A DNA stretch of 26,175 nt from Lacrimispora sp. 210928-DFI.3.58 (GTDB lineage: Bacteria > Bacillota > Clostridia > Lachnospirales > Lachnospiraceae): contig NZ_JAJCIC010000044.1 of NCBI RefSeq assembly GCF_020554865.1, positions 1 to 26,175 on the forward strand, read 5' to 3'. Under the pieces are notes generated by a model. That model did no database searches. It was not told the origin of the DNA and worked only from the letters and a program-made list of their open reading frames with translations. Numbering within the stretch: the stretch's first letter is position 1; every line of letters starts with the position of its first letter. Below are positions 1-7,096 of the stretch, piece by piece. The translations under genes and the position numbers were made by a program.

Positions 1-78
1 CAGGTGCTAAAGAATTATTTGCAGTCAGTGTAACAAATGTTTGACAAACCTACAAAAGAAAACCCTTGAGTTTCCGTT

Positions 79-1170
79 CTATTTTGCCAAAAGTACATCC
101 AGGTCTCCCGGAAGCCTTCCTAAGTTTCTCTCCACGATCTCATAGACAAACACATCGCCGCCAAAGCCTGCAACGTCTATGTTATCCATAAATTTCCAAT
201 TTATCAATACCACCTCCCTGAAATACCTCGGCAGCACCGGCTCCATGGCTGCGCCAAAGGAGTCCCGCACCATCGTAAGGCTGCGTTCATCCGGAGAATC
301 CGGTGTTCTTGTCCTGATCAGTCCTGTGCCGCCGTCATCATTTTCCAGCATTTCCACAGAAAGGCCTTCCAGATAGCCATGGATCAGAACCTCTGTTTCC
401 TCTAAGTATTTCATGGGCGTATGCCCCAGATCTCCCAGGTCCCCCCGCTGCCCACCTTCATAAGAAAGAGCCAGATCATGGTAATCTGCAGGAGTTCCGC
501 CTGCTGCCGCTATAAGGGCCTGGGCTCCGATAAAGCCTCCCAGCTTATTCCAGTGGGTATCCGTCTTATAATAGATAAGCTCCTCTTTACTTGCCGCCTT
601 CAGCTCCTCAAGGGGATATACCACCTTGATATCCGAGTTTGCCCTGATATATTCCACCAGCTGCTTTGCCCTGGAGGTCTCTGACAGAGACCCATAGTGC
701 TCCGGCATATACTGGCTGTAAACGATCTCCTTGTTGGGAGCCACCAGGAGTGCGAAATCCTCCTTATCCTCTGCATATTTTTCCCTGACTGCAAGAAGCT
801 TATCTAAGATCATCTGGAGGTCTTCATCAGAGAAAAAGCCGATGCCCAGGGCATCGATCACGCTCTCATTTCCCGTGTAAAACAGCCAGTGATCCTTTCC
901 CACAATCACCTCTTTATTGTCAATGCTTCCAAACAGCTCCATATTGAGGGATGCATAGGCATCCAGCCAGATGCTGCGCAAAGGCGCATTGTCGTTGATA
1001 AAGCTTTCCACCCCTGATGGAAACTCATCTATCGTTTCCCAGGAAAACTCCGGCCATCGGGCCAGATCCCTGTTCTCCGTATTGGAAGCCTCCTTTTCCC
1101 CCACAGCCAGGCCTGCTATATTTGGCAGCAGCAATATGGAAAAAAAGAGGCCTATCATCCATTTTTTCAT
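79..1170 (-). CDS. AlgX/AlgJ-like (DHHW family) SGNH-type polymer O-acetylation protein
   Basis: A 363-aa protein with a short N-terminal hydrophobic segment (about residues 4-23), so it is probably exported and anchored at the outer face of the membrane. It has the AlgX/DHHW hallmarks: an ENRxLAxxP segment (residues 32-40), GKDHWLF (91-97), a DTHWN motif with D204 and H206, and a downstream RDSFG with S304. These form the Asp-His-Ser triad of SGNH-like acetyl-transfer domains. In this family the exported protein accepts acetyl groups moved across the membrane by an MBOAT protein and places them on a cell-surface polysaccharide. The MBOAT gene lies 27 bp upstream on the same strand, which supports that role. 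The ribosome site AGGAAGG precedes the ATG. The polymer acetylated is unknown, and no polysaccharide synthesis genes are visible here. Confidence 0.85.
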   Translation of the reverse strand: MKKWMIGLFFSILLLPNIAGLAVGEKEASNTENRDLARWPEFSWETIDEFPSGVESFINDNAPLRSIWLDAYASLNMELFGSIDNKEVIVGKDHWLFYTGNESVIDALGIGFFSDEDLQMILDKLLAVREKYAEDKEDFALLVAPNKEIVYSQYMPEHYGSLSETSRAKQLVEYIRANSDIKVVYPLEELKAASKEELIYYKTDTHWNKLGGFIGAQALIAAAGGTPADYHDLALSYEGGQRGDLGDLGHTPMKYLEETEVLIHGYLEGLSVEMLENDDGGTGLIRTRTPDSPDERSLTMVRDSFGAAMEPVLPRYFREVVLINWKFMDNIDVAGFGGDVFVYEIVERNLGRLPGDLDVLLAK

Positions 1171-1197
1171 GTGTCCTTCCTCCCAGGATGTGTCATT

Positions 1198-2610
1198 CTA
1201 AAACCTGAAGTAAATGAATGGATTGTATGTATTGTTCACCAGGAGCATGGTGCAGGCCATAAGCAGAAATGCCATGACAGCCACATCCAGCCAGCTGATC
1301 CTCTCCTCATCATAAAGCCGCCTCTTAAGAGGACTGCACAAAGCCTGGATGGGACCGCAGAACAGCACACCCACAAACGCCCAGAAGAAGACCCGGTTAT
1401 CCACAAACATGGGAACCGTATAGCAGCCGCCTCCTCCCCTGAACATGACCCGGAACACCTCACTGATGGCCGGCAGCTCTTCCACCCGAAACAGCATCCA
1501 GCCAACGATCACCACGAACATGGTATACATATGATTCAGAAGCTTAAACCTGTTTCTGTCCAGTATTTCTCCCAAAAACACACGCTCAGCCACAATGAAC
1601 ACGCCGTAATAAGCGCCCCAGAGGATAAAATTGGCCCCGGCCCCATGCCACAGTCCGGTGACCAGAAATACAAGAAACAGGTTCACATAGGTTCTCACCT
1701 TTCCCTTCCTGTTGCCGCCCAGAGGAATGTACAGGTATTCCTTAAACCAGGTAGAAAGGGAAATATGCCATCTGTGCCAGAATTCCCGGATGGACTGTGA
1801 CATGTAGGGATAGTTAAAATTCTCCATAAAATCAAAGCCGAACATTTTCCCCAGGCCGATGGCCATATCCGAATATCCCGAAAAATCATAATAGATCTGA
1901 AGGGTGTACAGCAAAACAGCGCACCATATGAGTCCCCTGCTTGCCATCTCCCTGTTGGGCGAGGTGAACACCTCATCTGCCACTGCCGCGAATGTATTTG
2001 CAAGAATCACCTTCTTTCCCAAACCATAGGAGAAGCGCTTGATCCCATATGCGATCTTGTCCGCAGACATGGTTCTGTCCTTTAGCTGGGTATCGATCTC
2101 ATGGTATTTTACGATGGGACCTGCGATGAGCTGCGGGAAAAAGCTGATATACAGCGCCAGATCCAATGGATTTCTCTGGACCCTGATTTTTCCCCTGTAC
2201 ACATCAGCCACATAGGATAAAGCCTGGAAGGAGTAGAAGGAAATGCCGATCGGAAGGGCAATATCCCTGGCCGCCAGGGCTTCATGCCCTGCCGCGCCGT
2301 TTACCAGCTCCGCAAAGAAATTAAAATATTTATAATACCCCAGGATCCCCAGGTTCAGTACAATGCAGGCCCCCATAAGAGCCTTCTTCATCCCCCGCCC
2401 CTTCTCCCTGCCGATCAGGACTCCGAACAGGAAATTCAGTCCGATGGATATCACCATCAGCACCACATATTTCGGCTCCCCCCAGGCATAGAAGAAAAGG
2501 CTGGCTGCCAAAAGCAGAAGATTCTTTCCCCTAAGCCCGGGAATGCAGCAATATAGAAGAAATACAGCCGGCAGAAAATACCAGCAAAATACCAGTGAGC
2601 TAAACAGCAT
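1198..2610 (-). CDS. MBOAT family membrane-bound O-acyltransferase (AlgI/DltB/PatB-like)
   Basis: A 470-aa polytopic membrane protein of the usual length for AlgI-type MBOAT proteins. The diagnostic stretch is present: YDFSGYSDMAIG (241-252), NFNYPY (265-269), FWHRWHISLSTW with H279 and H282 (278-288), YIPLGGNRKG (294-303) and VTGLWHGAG with the invariant catalytic H322 (317-325). The family moves an acyl group, usually acetyl from acetyl-CoA, through the membrane to an extracytoplasmic acceptor enzyme. The DHHW/AlgX-like gene 27 bp downstream is the expected partner, so the two probably form one transcript. Start chosen at the ATG preceded by AAGGATAA. A TGCTATAAT extended -10 box lies about 50 bp upstream. 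The identity of the polymer cannot be told from the sequence. Confidence 0.92.
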   Translation of the reverse strand: MLFSSLVFCWYFLPAVFLLYCCIPGLRGKNLLLLAASLFFYAWGEPKYVVLMVISIGLNFLFGVLIGREKGRGMKKALMGACIVLNLGILGYYKYFNFFAELVNGAAGHEALAARDIALPIGISFYSFQALSYVADVYRGKIRVQRNPLDLALYISFFPQLIAGPIVKYHEIDTQLKDRTMSADKIAYGIKRFSYGLGKKVILANTFAAVADEVFTSPNREMASRGLIWCAVLLYTLQIYYDFSGYSDMAIGLGKMFGFDFMENFNYPYMSQSIREFWHRWHISLSTWFKEYLYIPLGGNRKGKVRTYVNLFLVFLVTGLWHGAGANFILWGAYYGVFIVAERVFLGEILDRNRFKLLNHMYTMFVVIVGWMLFRVEELPAISEVFRVMFRGGGGCYTVPMFVDNRVFFWAFVGVLFCGPIQALCSPLKRRLYDEERISWLDVAVMAFLLMACTMLLVNNTYNPFIYFRF

Positions 2611-2657
2611 ATTGTTCTTATCCTTTATCTGATGTGCGTTTTCTTTTCCATCCGTCT

Positions 2658-2666
2658 ATTATAGCA
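2658..2666 (-). promoter_or_regulatory. Extended -10 promoter for the MBOAT/AlgX-like pair
   Basis: On the minus strand the sequence TGCTATAAT is a perfect extended -10 (TGn-TATAAT), about 50 bp upstream of the MBOAT start. No convincing -35 box stands 17 bp upstream, as is usual for extended -10 promoters. Assignment is by motif and position only. Confidence 0.5.
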
Positions 2667-2725
2667 AATCACTGTACAGATAGCCAGAATATTTTGCTGG
2701 AAGCCCCTTTTTGCCTGGAGCTACA

Positions 2726-2949
2726 TTACTGTTCAGATGGCTGCCGGGAGGGCGGCTGGAGCTTCGGTTTCGGACATAAGAAGCACTAAGACAGCTGATT
2801 TTTCCTAAAAGCCAGAGCAGCATCAACGCAACTCGCTGCGCTCAAACAATCATTGATTCTGCTCTGAATGGAAAAACCAGCTGTCTAAGAGCTTCTAATG
2901 TCCTGCAAAGGCGCTCCAGCCGCCCTCCCGGCAGCCATCTGAACAGTAA
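2726..2949. repeat. 224-bp long palindromic element
   Basis: The outer arms 2726-2762 and 2913-2949 are perfect 37-bp inverted repeats. The inner arms 2772-2805 and 2870-2903 pair over 34 bp with four mismatches, and the innermost CAGAGCAG (2813-2820) pairs with CTGCTCTG (2859-2866). Nearly the whole 224 bp can therefore fold into one long hairpin with a loop of about 38 nt. The outer ends read TTACTGTTCAGA, which resembles the ends of the element at 14781-14933. No credible coding frame fits inside it. It lies between the MBOAT promoter and the tRNA-Tyr promoter. Confidence 0.9.
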
Positions 2950-2989
2950 CGGAGCCAAGGGAAACCTGCAAAAATTTTTCCGCAAACTC

Positions 2990-3018
2990 TTGATTTTTTC
3001 AGTGTCATATGTTATTAT
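2990..3018 (+). promoter_or_regulatory. tRNA-Tyr promoter
   Basis: TTGATT (2990-2995), a 17-bp spacer and TATTAT (3013-3018) form a good sigma-A promoter. It predicts a start near 3025, about 20 bp before the mature tRNA-Tyr. It probably also drives the tRNA-Leu gene about 100 bp further on. Confidence 0.7.
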
Positions 3019-3045
3019 TAACACTGCTTGTGAGAGCAATTATCT

Positions 3046-3127
3046 GGGCGAATTCCCGAGTGGCCAAAGGGGACAGACTGTAAATCTGCTGGCAATGCCT
3101 TCGGTGGTTCGAATCCACCTTCGCCCA
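3046..3127 (+). tRNA. tRNA-Tyr (GTA anticodon)
   Basis: An 82-nt class II tRNA with a long variable arm. Acceptor stem GGGCGAA (3046-3052) pairs with TTCGCCC (3120-3126), followed by discriminator A. Anticodon stem CAGA/TCTG encloses the loop CTGTAAA, giving anticodon GTA for tyrosine. The T arm contains GGTTCGAATCC. The 3' CCA is not encoded. Confidence 0.96.
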
Positions 3128-3224
3128 TTACGTGTCAGTTATCGCTTAAGGCCATCAGTGCAGAGCGCGTAAAGGGCCTTGTTTTCAGCCGTGGCACGTA
3201 TGAGAATGTACCGCAAGGTACTGC

Positions 3225-3310
3225 GCCGCAGTGGCGGAACTGGCAGACGCCCGGGACTTAAAATCCCGTGGGTAGTGATACCCGTACCGGTTCGATTCCG
3301 GTCTGCGGCA
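3225..3310 (+). tRNA. tRNA-Leu (TAA anticodon), host of an integrated element
   Basis: An 86-nt class II tRNA. Acceptor GCCGCAG (3225-3231) pairs with CTGCGGC (3303-3309), with discriminator A3310. Anticodon stem GGGA/TCCC surrounds CTTAAAA, giving anticodon TAA for leucine, and the long variable arm is GGGTAGTGATACCC. Its 3' end, from the T arm onward (3288-3311), is repeated exactly at 7175-7198. The integrated element therefore keeps the tRNA intact by supplying an identical 3' end. Confidence 0.97.
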
Positions 3311-3311
3311 T
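3288..3311. repeat. attL: left attachment site inside tRNA-Leu
   Basis: This 24-bp sequence begins CGGTTCGATTCC and ends TGCGGCAT, and it is identical to 7175-7198. It covers the 3' part of the T arm, the acceptor strand and one base beyond the tRNA. It is the expected crossover region of a tyrosine integrase that targets a tRNA 3' end. Confidence 0.9.
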
Positions 3312-3324
3312 TAGTTAAAAATGG

Positions 3325-3361
3325 GAGAAACGTTGAATTTACAGCGTTTCTCTTATTTTTT
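3325..3361 (+). terminator. Rho-independent terminator of tRNA-Leu, carried by the element
   Basis: GAGAAACG (3325-3332) pairs perfectly with CGTTTCTC (3345-3352), followed by a T-rich tail to 3361. It lies just inside the element, 15 bp past the attachment core. The integrated element therefore provides a new terminator for the tRNA transcript. Confidence 0.85.
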
Positions 3362-3373
3362 TGTTTTAAAATG

Positions 3374-3392
3374 TTTGAACACCTTTGAACAC
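3374..3392. promoter_or_regulatory. Left integrase arm-type repeats
   Basis: Two direct copies of TTTGAACAC stand at 3374-3382 and 3384-3392, one helical turn apart, beside the integrase stop codon. The same motif pair recurs at 7097-7116 near the other end. Paired repeats close to both ends are typical arm-binding sites of Tn916/lambda-type integrases. Confidence 0.6.
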
Positions 3393-3393
3393 T

Positions 3394-4650
3394 TTATGAT
3401 GAAATACCAAGATTCTGAAAAGCAAGCCTGTCATTCTTCCTCTTATTGACATTCCGCAAGTAATGCAATGTTGTAGCTGTCTCACTATGTCCCATTAAAT
3501 AACTAAGGGTTGTAAGATTATTTCCGTCAAAAGCTGTTGAAGCATTGTAAAAGCGGATTTTATGACTGGAATGATAAGGAACACCGGCTTCTTTGCAATA
3601 TTTCTTCAAACGGCGATTAAAGCTGTCTGTTGTCATAATCTCGCCGTTGGGTTCAAAGACATATATTCCATTTGGATTTAATTCCTTTGCTTTGTGAAGA
3701 ATTTTAAGTGCTTCGTCTGTAAGGAACTGTTTACGGAATCCATGAGAAGTATTTCCTTTCATTTGATTTACTACTTTTACTTTTCGGCTTGAGAATGTTA
3801 AATCATCATTCAATGTACGTTCACAGGTCGCCTGTCTGTGAAGATATACAAGCCTGTTATTGTAGTCAATATCTTCCCAACGGATAGCTTTTGTTTCTCC
3901 AACACGGATAAAGAGATAGAAAGATAACTGTATTGCAAGAGAATATGGTTCTATGATACACCGAAGATAATTTAATAACTTATGCGTATCATCACGGGAA
4001 AATACATTGTCACTTTGTACTTCTACTGGCTTATAGGTAAACTGTTTGAAATTCACATCAGAGACAGGATTATGTGATATAATTTCTTCTTCAATCGCAT
4101 AACTCATGATTCCATTCAAAACAGAACGGGCATTACTGACTCGCTTGTGCGTGAACTGTCGGTCTTTTGTAGCTTCTCTGAAAAAGCGGATAAGCGTGAT
4201 TGGTTTGATTTCGCCTATCTTCATTTTAACAAGTTCTGTATCTTTGAAAAATCTATTCCATTCAGATACATATTCTTGAATTGTTTTTGCTTTTACGGAA
4301 GTATAATCTCTTTTATACAAAAGCCATTCAGCATATAATTCTTCTAGTGTGACATTCTGACGGTTTTCAGCTTTCTGCTTTTCGATATAAAATCTGATGA
4401 TTTCTTTTTCAAGGTTCTCTTTACTCTTCCTCTTAACAGGACGGCGTTTGTTAGGTTTGGTTTCATCGGGTAAATAAGTACGCCAGCTTTTTTCTGATTC
4501 CGAGTAATAAATTTCATATTTGTGATTCTTCAAGATTTTTTTATTTGCCATAATTTTAAAATCTTTGAAGACTTCATCTGTGGTCATGTTAGCACAGGTG
4601 GCTAACGTATTCAATAATGTTATATCTGAAAACGTAACGGGATTATCCAT
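3394..4650 (-). CDS. int: Tyrosine recombinase / integrase
   Basis: A 418-aa phage/Tn916-type integrase that should catalyse integration into, and excision from, tRNA-Leu. The catalytic residues are visible: R249 in LFIRVGET, H363 and R366 in HSSHKIR, H388 in MGHSETATT and the nucleophile Y397 in LHYLR. Residues about 105-190 form the SAM-like core-binding domain, and residues 36-65 look like the N-terminal arm-binding domain. The start is the ATG preceded by AAAGGGGG. It adds about 33 residues before MANKKILK, so M34 is an alternative start. It overlaps the rep gene by 8 bp, which indicates translational coupling. It is the last gene of a minus-strand operon (orf106-rep-int) and lies next to attL. 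No separate excisionase is recognisable. Confidence 0.95.
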   Translation of the reverse strand: MDNPVTFSDITLLNTLATCANMTTDEVFKDFKIMANKKILKNHKYEIYYSESEKSWRTYLPDETKPNKRRPVKRKSKENLEKEIIRFYIEKQKAENRQNVTLEELYAEWLLYKRDYTSVKAKTIQEYVSEWNRFFKDTELVKMKIGEIKPITLIRFFREATKDRQFTHKRVSNARSVLNGIMSYAIEEEIISHNPVSDVNFKQFTYKPVEVQSDNVFSRDDTHKLLNYLRCIIEPYSLAIQLSFYLFIRVGETKAIRWEDIDYNNRLVYLHRQATCERTLNDDLTFSSRKVKVVNQMKGNTSHGFRKQFLTDEALKILHKAKELNPNGIYVFEPNGEIMTTDSFNRRLKKYCKEAGVPYHSSHKIRFYNASTAFDGNNLTTLSYLMGHSETATTLHYLRNVNKRKNDRLAFQNLGISS

Positions 4651-5476
4651 AAGATTCCCCCTTTACGCAAGGATTTTCTTTTTTAATTTTGATGTAGATA
4701 ACACTGCTGTCCTTTAAGCATGAACCAGTAGATAAGAAAGCGTTGGTATCGTAAATTTGCCTTGTGTATTCTTTCTGAAAGACGATATTTTCTTTTTGTA
4801 AGTCATGTAAAATGTCTTCGGTCAGCATGACTTTTGTTTCGTGTGGAACTTTCAGATTTTGAGATTTAAAAAAGGCTTTTTTCTTATGTTCTTTCAAATC
4901 AAGGTCTTTTCCAAAATACTTGCTAAGATAACGACCTCTGTTTTCTTTGCTGTCTACATCAATGCGATTGATTTTAATAAATCCATGTGACCATAAATTC
5001 TGTAATTTTTCTTTTGCTATATACGGAAAATCAAAGAAAATAACATGATAATGGATTGCTCCACGCTTCTGTTTCTCCCACGTTGCAAGGTATTTTAATA
5101 ACTGGGTTTTGGTATGGTACAAATAATAATTTAATCGCTGGATAAAATACTTAAATTCACGGTTAGTTATCAGGATTTCCTGAATGTTTTCTTTAAATGT
5201 CAGCGTTACAAATTTTGTTTTGTTATCAAAGTTGCAGTCAACAATACGGGCAATATCCCAACGAGCCTGTTCGTAATGTTTCTGCTTGCGTTTTAAACTG
5301 TCATATTGCTTATGAGCTGACATTTCATCAAATTTTTTTCGGTTACTTGTGTCTGTTAAATCTGCCTTTTCTTTCGAGTGAATAAAAATAGGGTTTTCGT
5401 AAATATATACTTCTTTTGTAGTAGGAGTTTCAATGATTTTCGTATTGTATGCAAAACACTCTTTTGTTTTGCTCAC
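4643..5476 (-). CDS. HUH-type rolling-circle replication initiator
   Basis: A 277-aa protein with the ordered motifs of HUH endonucleases: motif 1 KFVTLTF (about 89-95), motif 2 GAIHYHVIFF with metal-binding H142 and H144, and motif 3 RYLSKYFGK with candidate nucleophile Y183 and a second Y187. Such Rep proteins nick one strand at an origin and start rolling-circle replication. The start is the GTG preceded by GAGGTGAG. A longer TTG-started reading (5497) would swallow the ribosome site. The gene overlaps int by 8 bp and follows a hairpin that could be its origin. In this family Rep can maintain the excised circle and sometimes acts as a relaxase for mobilization. It is shorter than MobT-type relaxases, so I favour the replication role. 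Confidence 0.85.
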   Translation of the reverse strand: MSKTKECFAYNTKIIETPTTKEVYIYENPIFIHSKEKADLTDTSNRKKFDEMSAHKQYDSLKRKQKHYEQARWDIARIVDCNFDNKTKFVTLTFKENIQEILITNREFKYFIQRLNYYLYHTKTQLLKYLATWEKQKRGAIHYHVIFFDFPYIAKEKLQNLWSHGFIKINRIDVDSKENRGRYLSKYFGKDLDLKEHKKKAFFKSQNLKVPHETKVMLTEDILHDLQKENIVFQKEYTRQIYDTNAFLSTGSCLKDSSVIYIKIKKENPCVKGESYG

Positions 5477-5558
5477 GAATCTCACCTCATATCCCAATTT
5501 TTGTAATGAATGTTCCGATTGTTTTCGGAAGATGTTGTTTTATATATCAAGTATAGAG

Positions 5559-5606
5559 GTCAGCCAGTTCAGCACCTATGACGTTGTCCGGCACTGACTG
5601 GCTGAC
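5559..5606. promoter_or_regulatory. Candidate double-strand origin hairpin upstream of rep
   Basis: GTCAGCCAGT (5559-5568) pairs with ACTGGCTGAC (5597-5606). TCAG/CTGA extends the stem inward, with a single-stranded loop around CACCTATGACGTTGTCC. It lies between orf106 and rep, immediately before the Rep gene, where rolling-circle origins often lie. A transcription terminator is less likely because no T-tract follows on the minus strand. Origin function is inferred. Confidence 0.45.
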
Positions 5607-5618
5607 ATAGTAGGGAAA

Positions 5619-5939
5619 TTATTTCATTCCCACTTTTCTGATATTGGAAGCTTCTGCTTTGACAGAAAGACGTCCATTATAGAGACTAGCCCAAGTATGT
5701 AATCCATCAAATGAGACTGGAATCTGCCCTTTTTGTTCAAGTTCTTCGTTGGTAACAATCGCTGTGTTAGCTTTAATGCCTACTTTGACTTTTTCAAACT
5801 TTAATTTTGGAAGAAGAACTGTATAGTAGAATCCTAATTTTTCTTTTGTAGAAAAGTCTACCCAGTCAGAAACTTCTACTAACTGAAATTCCTCTTGCAG
5901 TTTGTCTGGATTTAAAATAAAGTCATTTCCTCTAATCAT
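5619..5939 (-). CDS. Conserved-type small protein of the element, function unknown
   Basis: A 106-aa acidic-to-neutral protein, first gene of the orf106-rep-int operon, with an ideal AAGGAGGTG ribosome site. I recognise no catalytic motif, membrane segment or helix-turn-helix. The predicted pattern is mostly beta strands (for example FYYTVLLPKLKFEKVKVGIKA, split by turns), with W26 and W83. Its place beside a rolling-circle Rep would suit a single-strand DNA-binding or replication accessory protein, or the missing excisionase, but this is inference from position. Expression should be set by the divergent control region just upstream. An operator palindrome lies 17 bp before its start codon. 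Confidence 0.75.
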   Translation of the reverse strand: MIRGNDFILNPDKLQEEFQLVEVSDWVDFSTKEKLGFYYTVLLPKLKFEKVKVGIKANTAIVTNEELEQKGQIPVSFDGLHTWASLYNGRLSVKAEASNIRKVGMK

Positions 5940-5956
5940 CGTTTCACCTCCTTACG

Positions 5957-5977
5957 AATATCTGATTATCAGATATT
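5957..5977. promoter_or_regulatory. Repressor operator O1 (perfect palindrome)
   Basis: AATATCTGAT and ATCAGATATT are perfect inverted half-sites around a single central T. The site covers the predicted start point of the minus-strand promoter for orf106-rep-int, so a bound repressor would block that operon. The same half-site ATATCTGA recurs at 6024-6031. Confidence 0.75.
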
Positions 5978-5988
5978 AAGATAATCTT

Positions 5989-6017
5989 ATGATAAAACAA
6001 GCGTTACAGAATGTCAA
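5989..6017 (-). promoter_or_regulatory. Promoter of the orf106-rep-int operon
   Basis: Read on the minus strand, TTGACA (6017-6012), a 17-bp spacer and TATCAT (5994-5989) make a strong sigma-A promoter. It fires toward orf106, and its start point would fall in operator O1. Confidence 0.8.
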
Positions 6018-6023
6018 TAGAAA

Positions 6024-6040
6024 ATATCTGAATATCCGAT
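6024..6040. promoter_or_regulatory. Second operator O2 (tandem half-sites)
   Basis: ATATCTGA (6024-6031) is followed directly by ATATCCGAT (6032-6040). These are two half-sites in direct orientation, not inverted as in O1. They lie between the -35 boxes of the two divergent promoters, where a repressor could touch both. Confidence 0.55.
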
Positions 6041-6047
6041 AAAAAGA

Positions 6048-6076
6048 TTGACAGAGAAAATTTGATGAAATATAAT
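6048..6076 (+). promoter_or_regulatory. Consensus promoter of the XRE repressor
   Basis: TTGACA (6048-6053), a 17-bp spacer and TATAAT (6071-6076) match the sigma-A consensus at all twelve positions. The start point would lie about 15 bp upstream of the repressor's ribosome site. Confidence 0.85.
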
Positions 6077-6098
6077 GTGCTTATAAAGGAGGTTCGCT

Positions 6099-6515
6099 AT
6101 GAATAAAATAAAAGAATTGCGGAAAGAAAAGAATATAACCGTTGCGGAACTTGCAAAAGAATTAGGCATTTCACAAAGTATGCTTACGAACTATGAAAAT
6201 GGAAACGGAACGCCGAGAGATGAATCTATATGGGAAAAATTATCACAGATATTCGGCGTGAGTAAAAGCCACGTTATGGGATTAACTACGGATATTGAAA
6301 CAGCAAATAAGACAAAACAGTTGAAAGTGGTTGTGGATACATCTCAGCCGATCTCAATACAACCGAAGAATCAGACAGACCTTGATGTATTGATAAAACT
6401 GGATTTGATAGACAGTGAAGACATGGAAGAAGTGTCAGAATTTCTTGATAAACTGTTGGCACAGGAGAAATATGAGGGACGGAGAGAATCAAACGTTAAA
6501 TATGTCGTTGAGTAG
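6099..6515 (+). CDS. XRE/Cro-CI family repressor of the integrative element
   Basis: A 138-aa protein with a classic N-terminal helix-turn-helix (about residues 5-58; VAELAKELGISQSMLTNYENG holds the recognition region). The C-terminal part is acidic and unfamiliar, rich in D/E and L around residues 90-125, and may mediate dimerization. It is transcribed from a full-consensus promoter and lies opposite the orf106-rep-int operon. The ATATCTGA half-sites in the shared control region are the probable targets. It should keep replication and excision genes silent, as lambda CI or ICE ImmR-type regulators do. No IrrE/ImmA-like protease gene follows, so the induction signal is unknown. Ribosome site AAAGGAGG precedes the ATG. 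Confidence 0.9.
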   Translation: MNKIKELRKEKNITVAELAKELGISQSMLTNYENGNGTPRDESIWEKLSQIFGVSKSHVMGLTTDIETANKTKQLKVVVDTSQPISIQPKNQTDLDVLIKLDLIDSEDMEEVSEFLDKLLAQEKYEGRRESNVKYVVE

Positions 6516-6539
6516 AAAATGCTTCTCAGCCGACCACTT

Positions 6540-6582
6540 GCCCAGTCGACCCGCCGCCCTGTTAGGAACCGTCGCACTGGGC
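6540..6582. other. GC-rich hairpin in the AT-rich element
   Basis: GCCCAGTCGAC (6540-6550) pairs with GTCG-C-ACTGGGC (6571-6582), with one bulged base and a 20-nt loop. The block is far more GC-rich than the surrounding element. It has no T-tract on either side, so it is not a standard terminator. It could be a single-strand origin, an origin of transfer, or part of a small RNA. The 239 bp between the repressor and the membrane-protein gene hold this hairpin and a promoter, with no other gene seen. Confidence 0.5.
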
Positions 6583-6679
6583 ATCCTTGCGGAACGTTAG
6601 TTTGCGAAAATACGAACAAGGAAATACTGCAATAAGAGGTATGCCAAGAAAATATAAAAATCTTGCATACTTTTTTTGA

Positions 6680-6708
6680 TTGAACATTTTGTGAAATGGA
6701 ATTATACT
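6680..6708 (+). promoter_or_regulatory. Promoter of the small membrane protein gene
   Basis: TTGAAC (6680-6685), a 17-bp spacer and TATACT (6703-6708) lie about 45 bp upstream of the start codon at 6755. Five and four positions, respectively, match the sigma-A consensus. Confidence 0.6.
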
Positions 6709-6754
6709 GTGTATAATGTGAAACAGACAAATCGGGATTTGAAAGGATGATGAT

Positions 6755-7072
6755 ATGATGGATAAATTAAAAAAGAACATGGTTTTCTACCTACTGTTGC
6801 TGATAGATTTTTATATCGTTCCTTGGTTTATAAAAAACACAGGAAGTGCAATGATTGTTATGTTAGTAATTATTCCTCTAATATGTTTAATAACCTCTGT
6901 TTTTTATGGGATTAGGAATGGTTTTAACTTCTGGTATATTTTGATTGTAGCAATAATGTTTGCGCCATCTATATTTATATTTTATAACTCAAGTGCATGG
7001 GTTTATGTAGTTGGATATGCTGTTATTGCATTATTGGGAAATTTAATAGCATTGCCATTAGGAAAAAGATAA
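6755..7072 (+). CDS. Small integral membrane protein of the element, function unknown
   Basis: A 105-aa, very hydrophobic protein with three to four predicted membrane segments (about 8-27, 31-51, 58-78 and 82-100) and a basic C-terminal tail GKR. It has its own promoter and an AAAGGATG ribosome site, so it is a cargo gene expressed apart from the replication operon. The ATG at 6758 is an alternative start. I do not recognise the family. Membrane proteins in this position of small prophages and integrative elements sometimes act in superinfection exclusion, but nothing in the sequence proves that. Confidence 0.75.
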   Translation: MMDKLKKNMVFYLLLLIDFYIVPWFIKNTGSAMIVMLVIIPLICLITSVFYGIRNGFNFWYILIVAIMFAPSIFIFYNSSAWVYVVGYAVIALLGNLIALPLGKR

Positions 7073-7096
7073 CTTCAAGTTTGTATGCGACAAACA

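Noticed and set aside
1171..1800. A 209-aa frame antisense to the MBOAT gene
   Set aside because: It is the shadow of a strongly conserved membrane protein. Its His/Pro-rich reading is typical of an antisense frame.
2842..3039. A 65-aa frame on the palindrome's right arm
   Set aside because: It lies within the inverted-repeat arm and the tRNA promoter, and no ribosome site is present.
4643..5476. Rep read as a conjugative relaxase of the MobT type
   Set aside because: The protein is shorter than MobT relaxases and no coupling protein or clear oriT is present. Replication initiation is the simpler reading, though relaxase use cannot be excluded.
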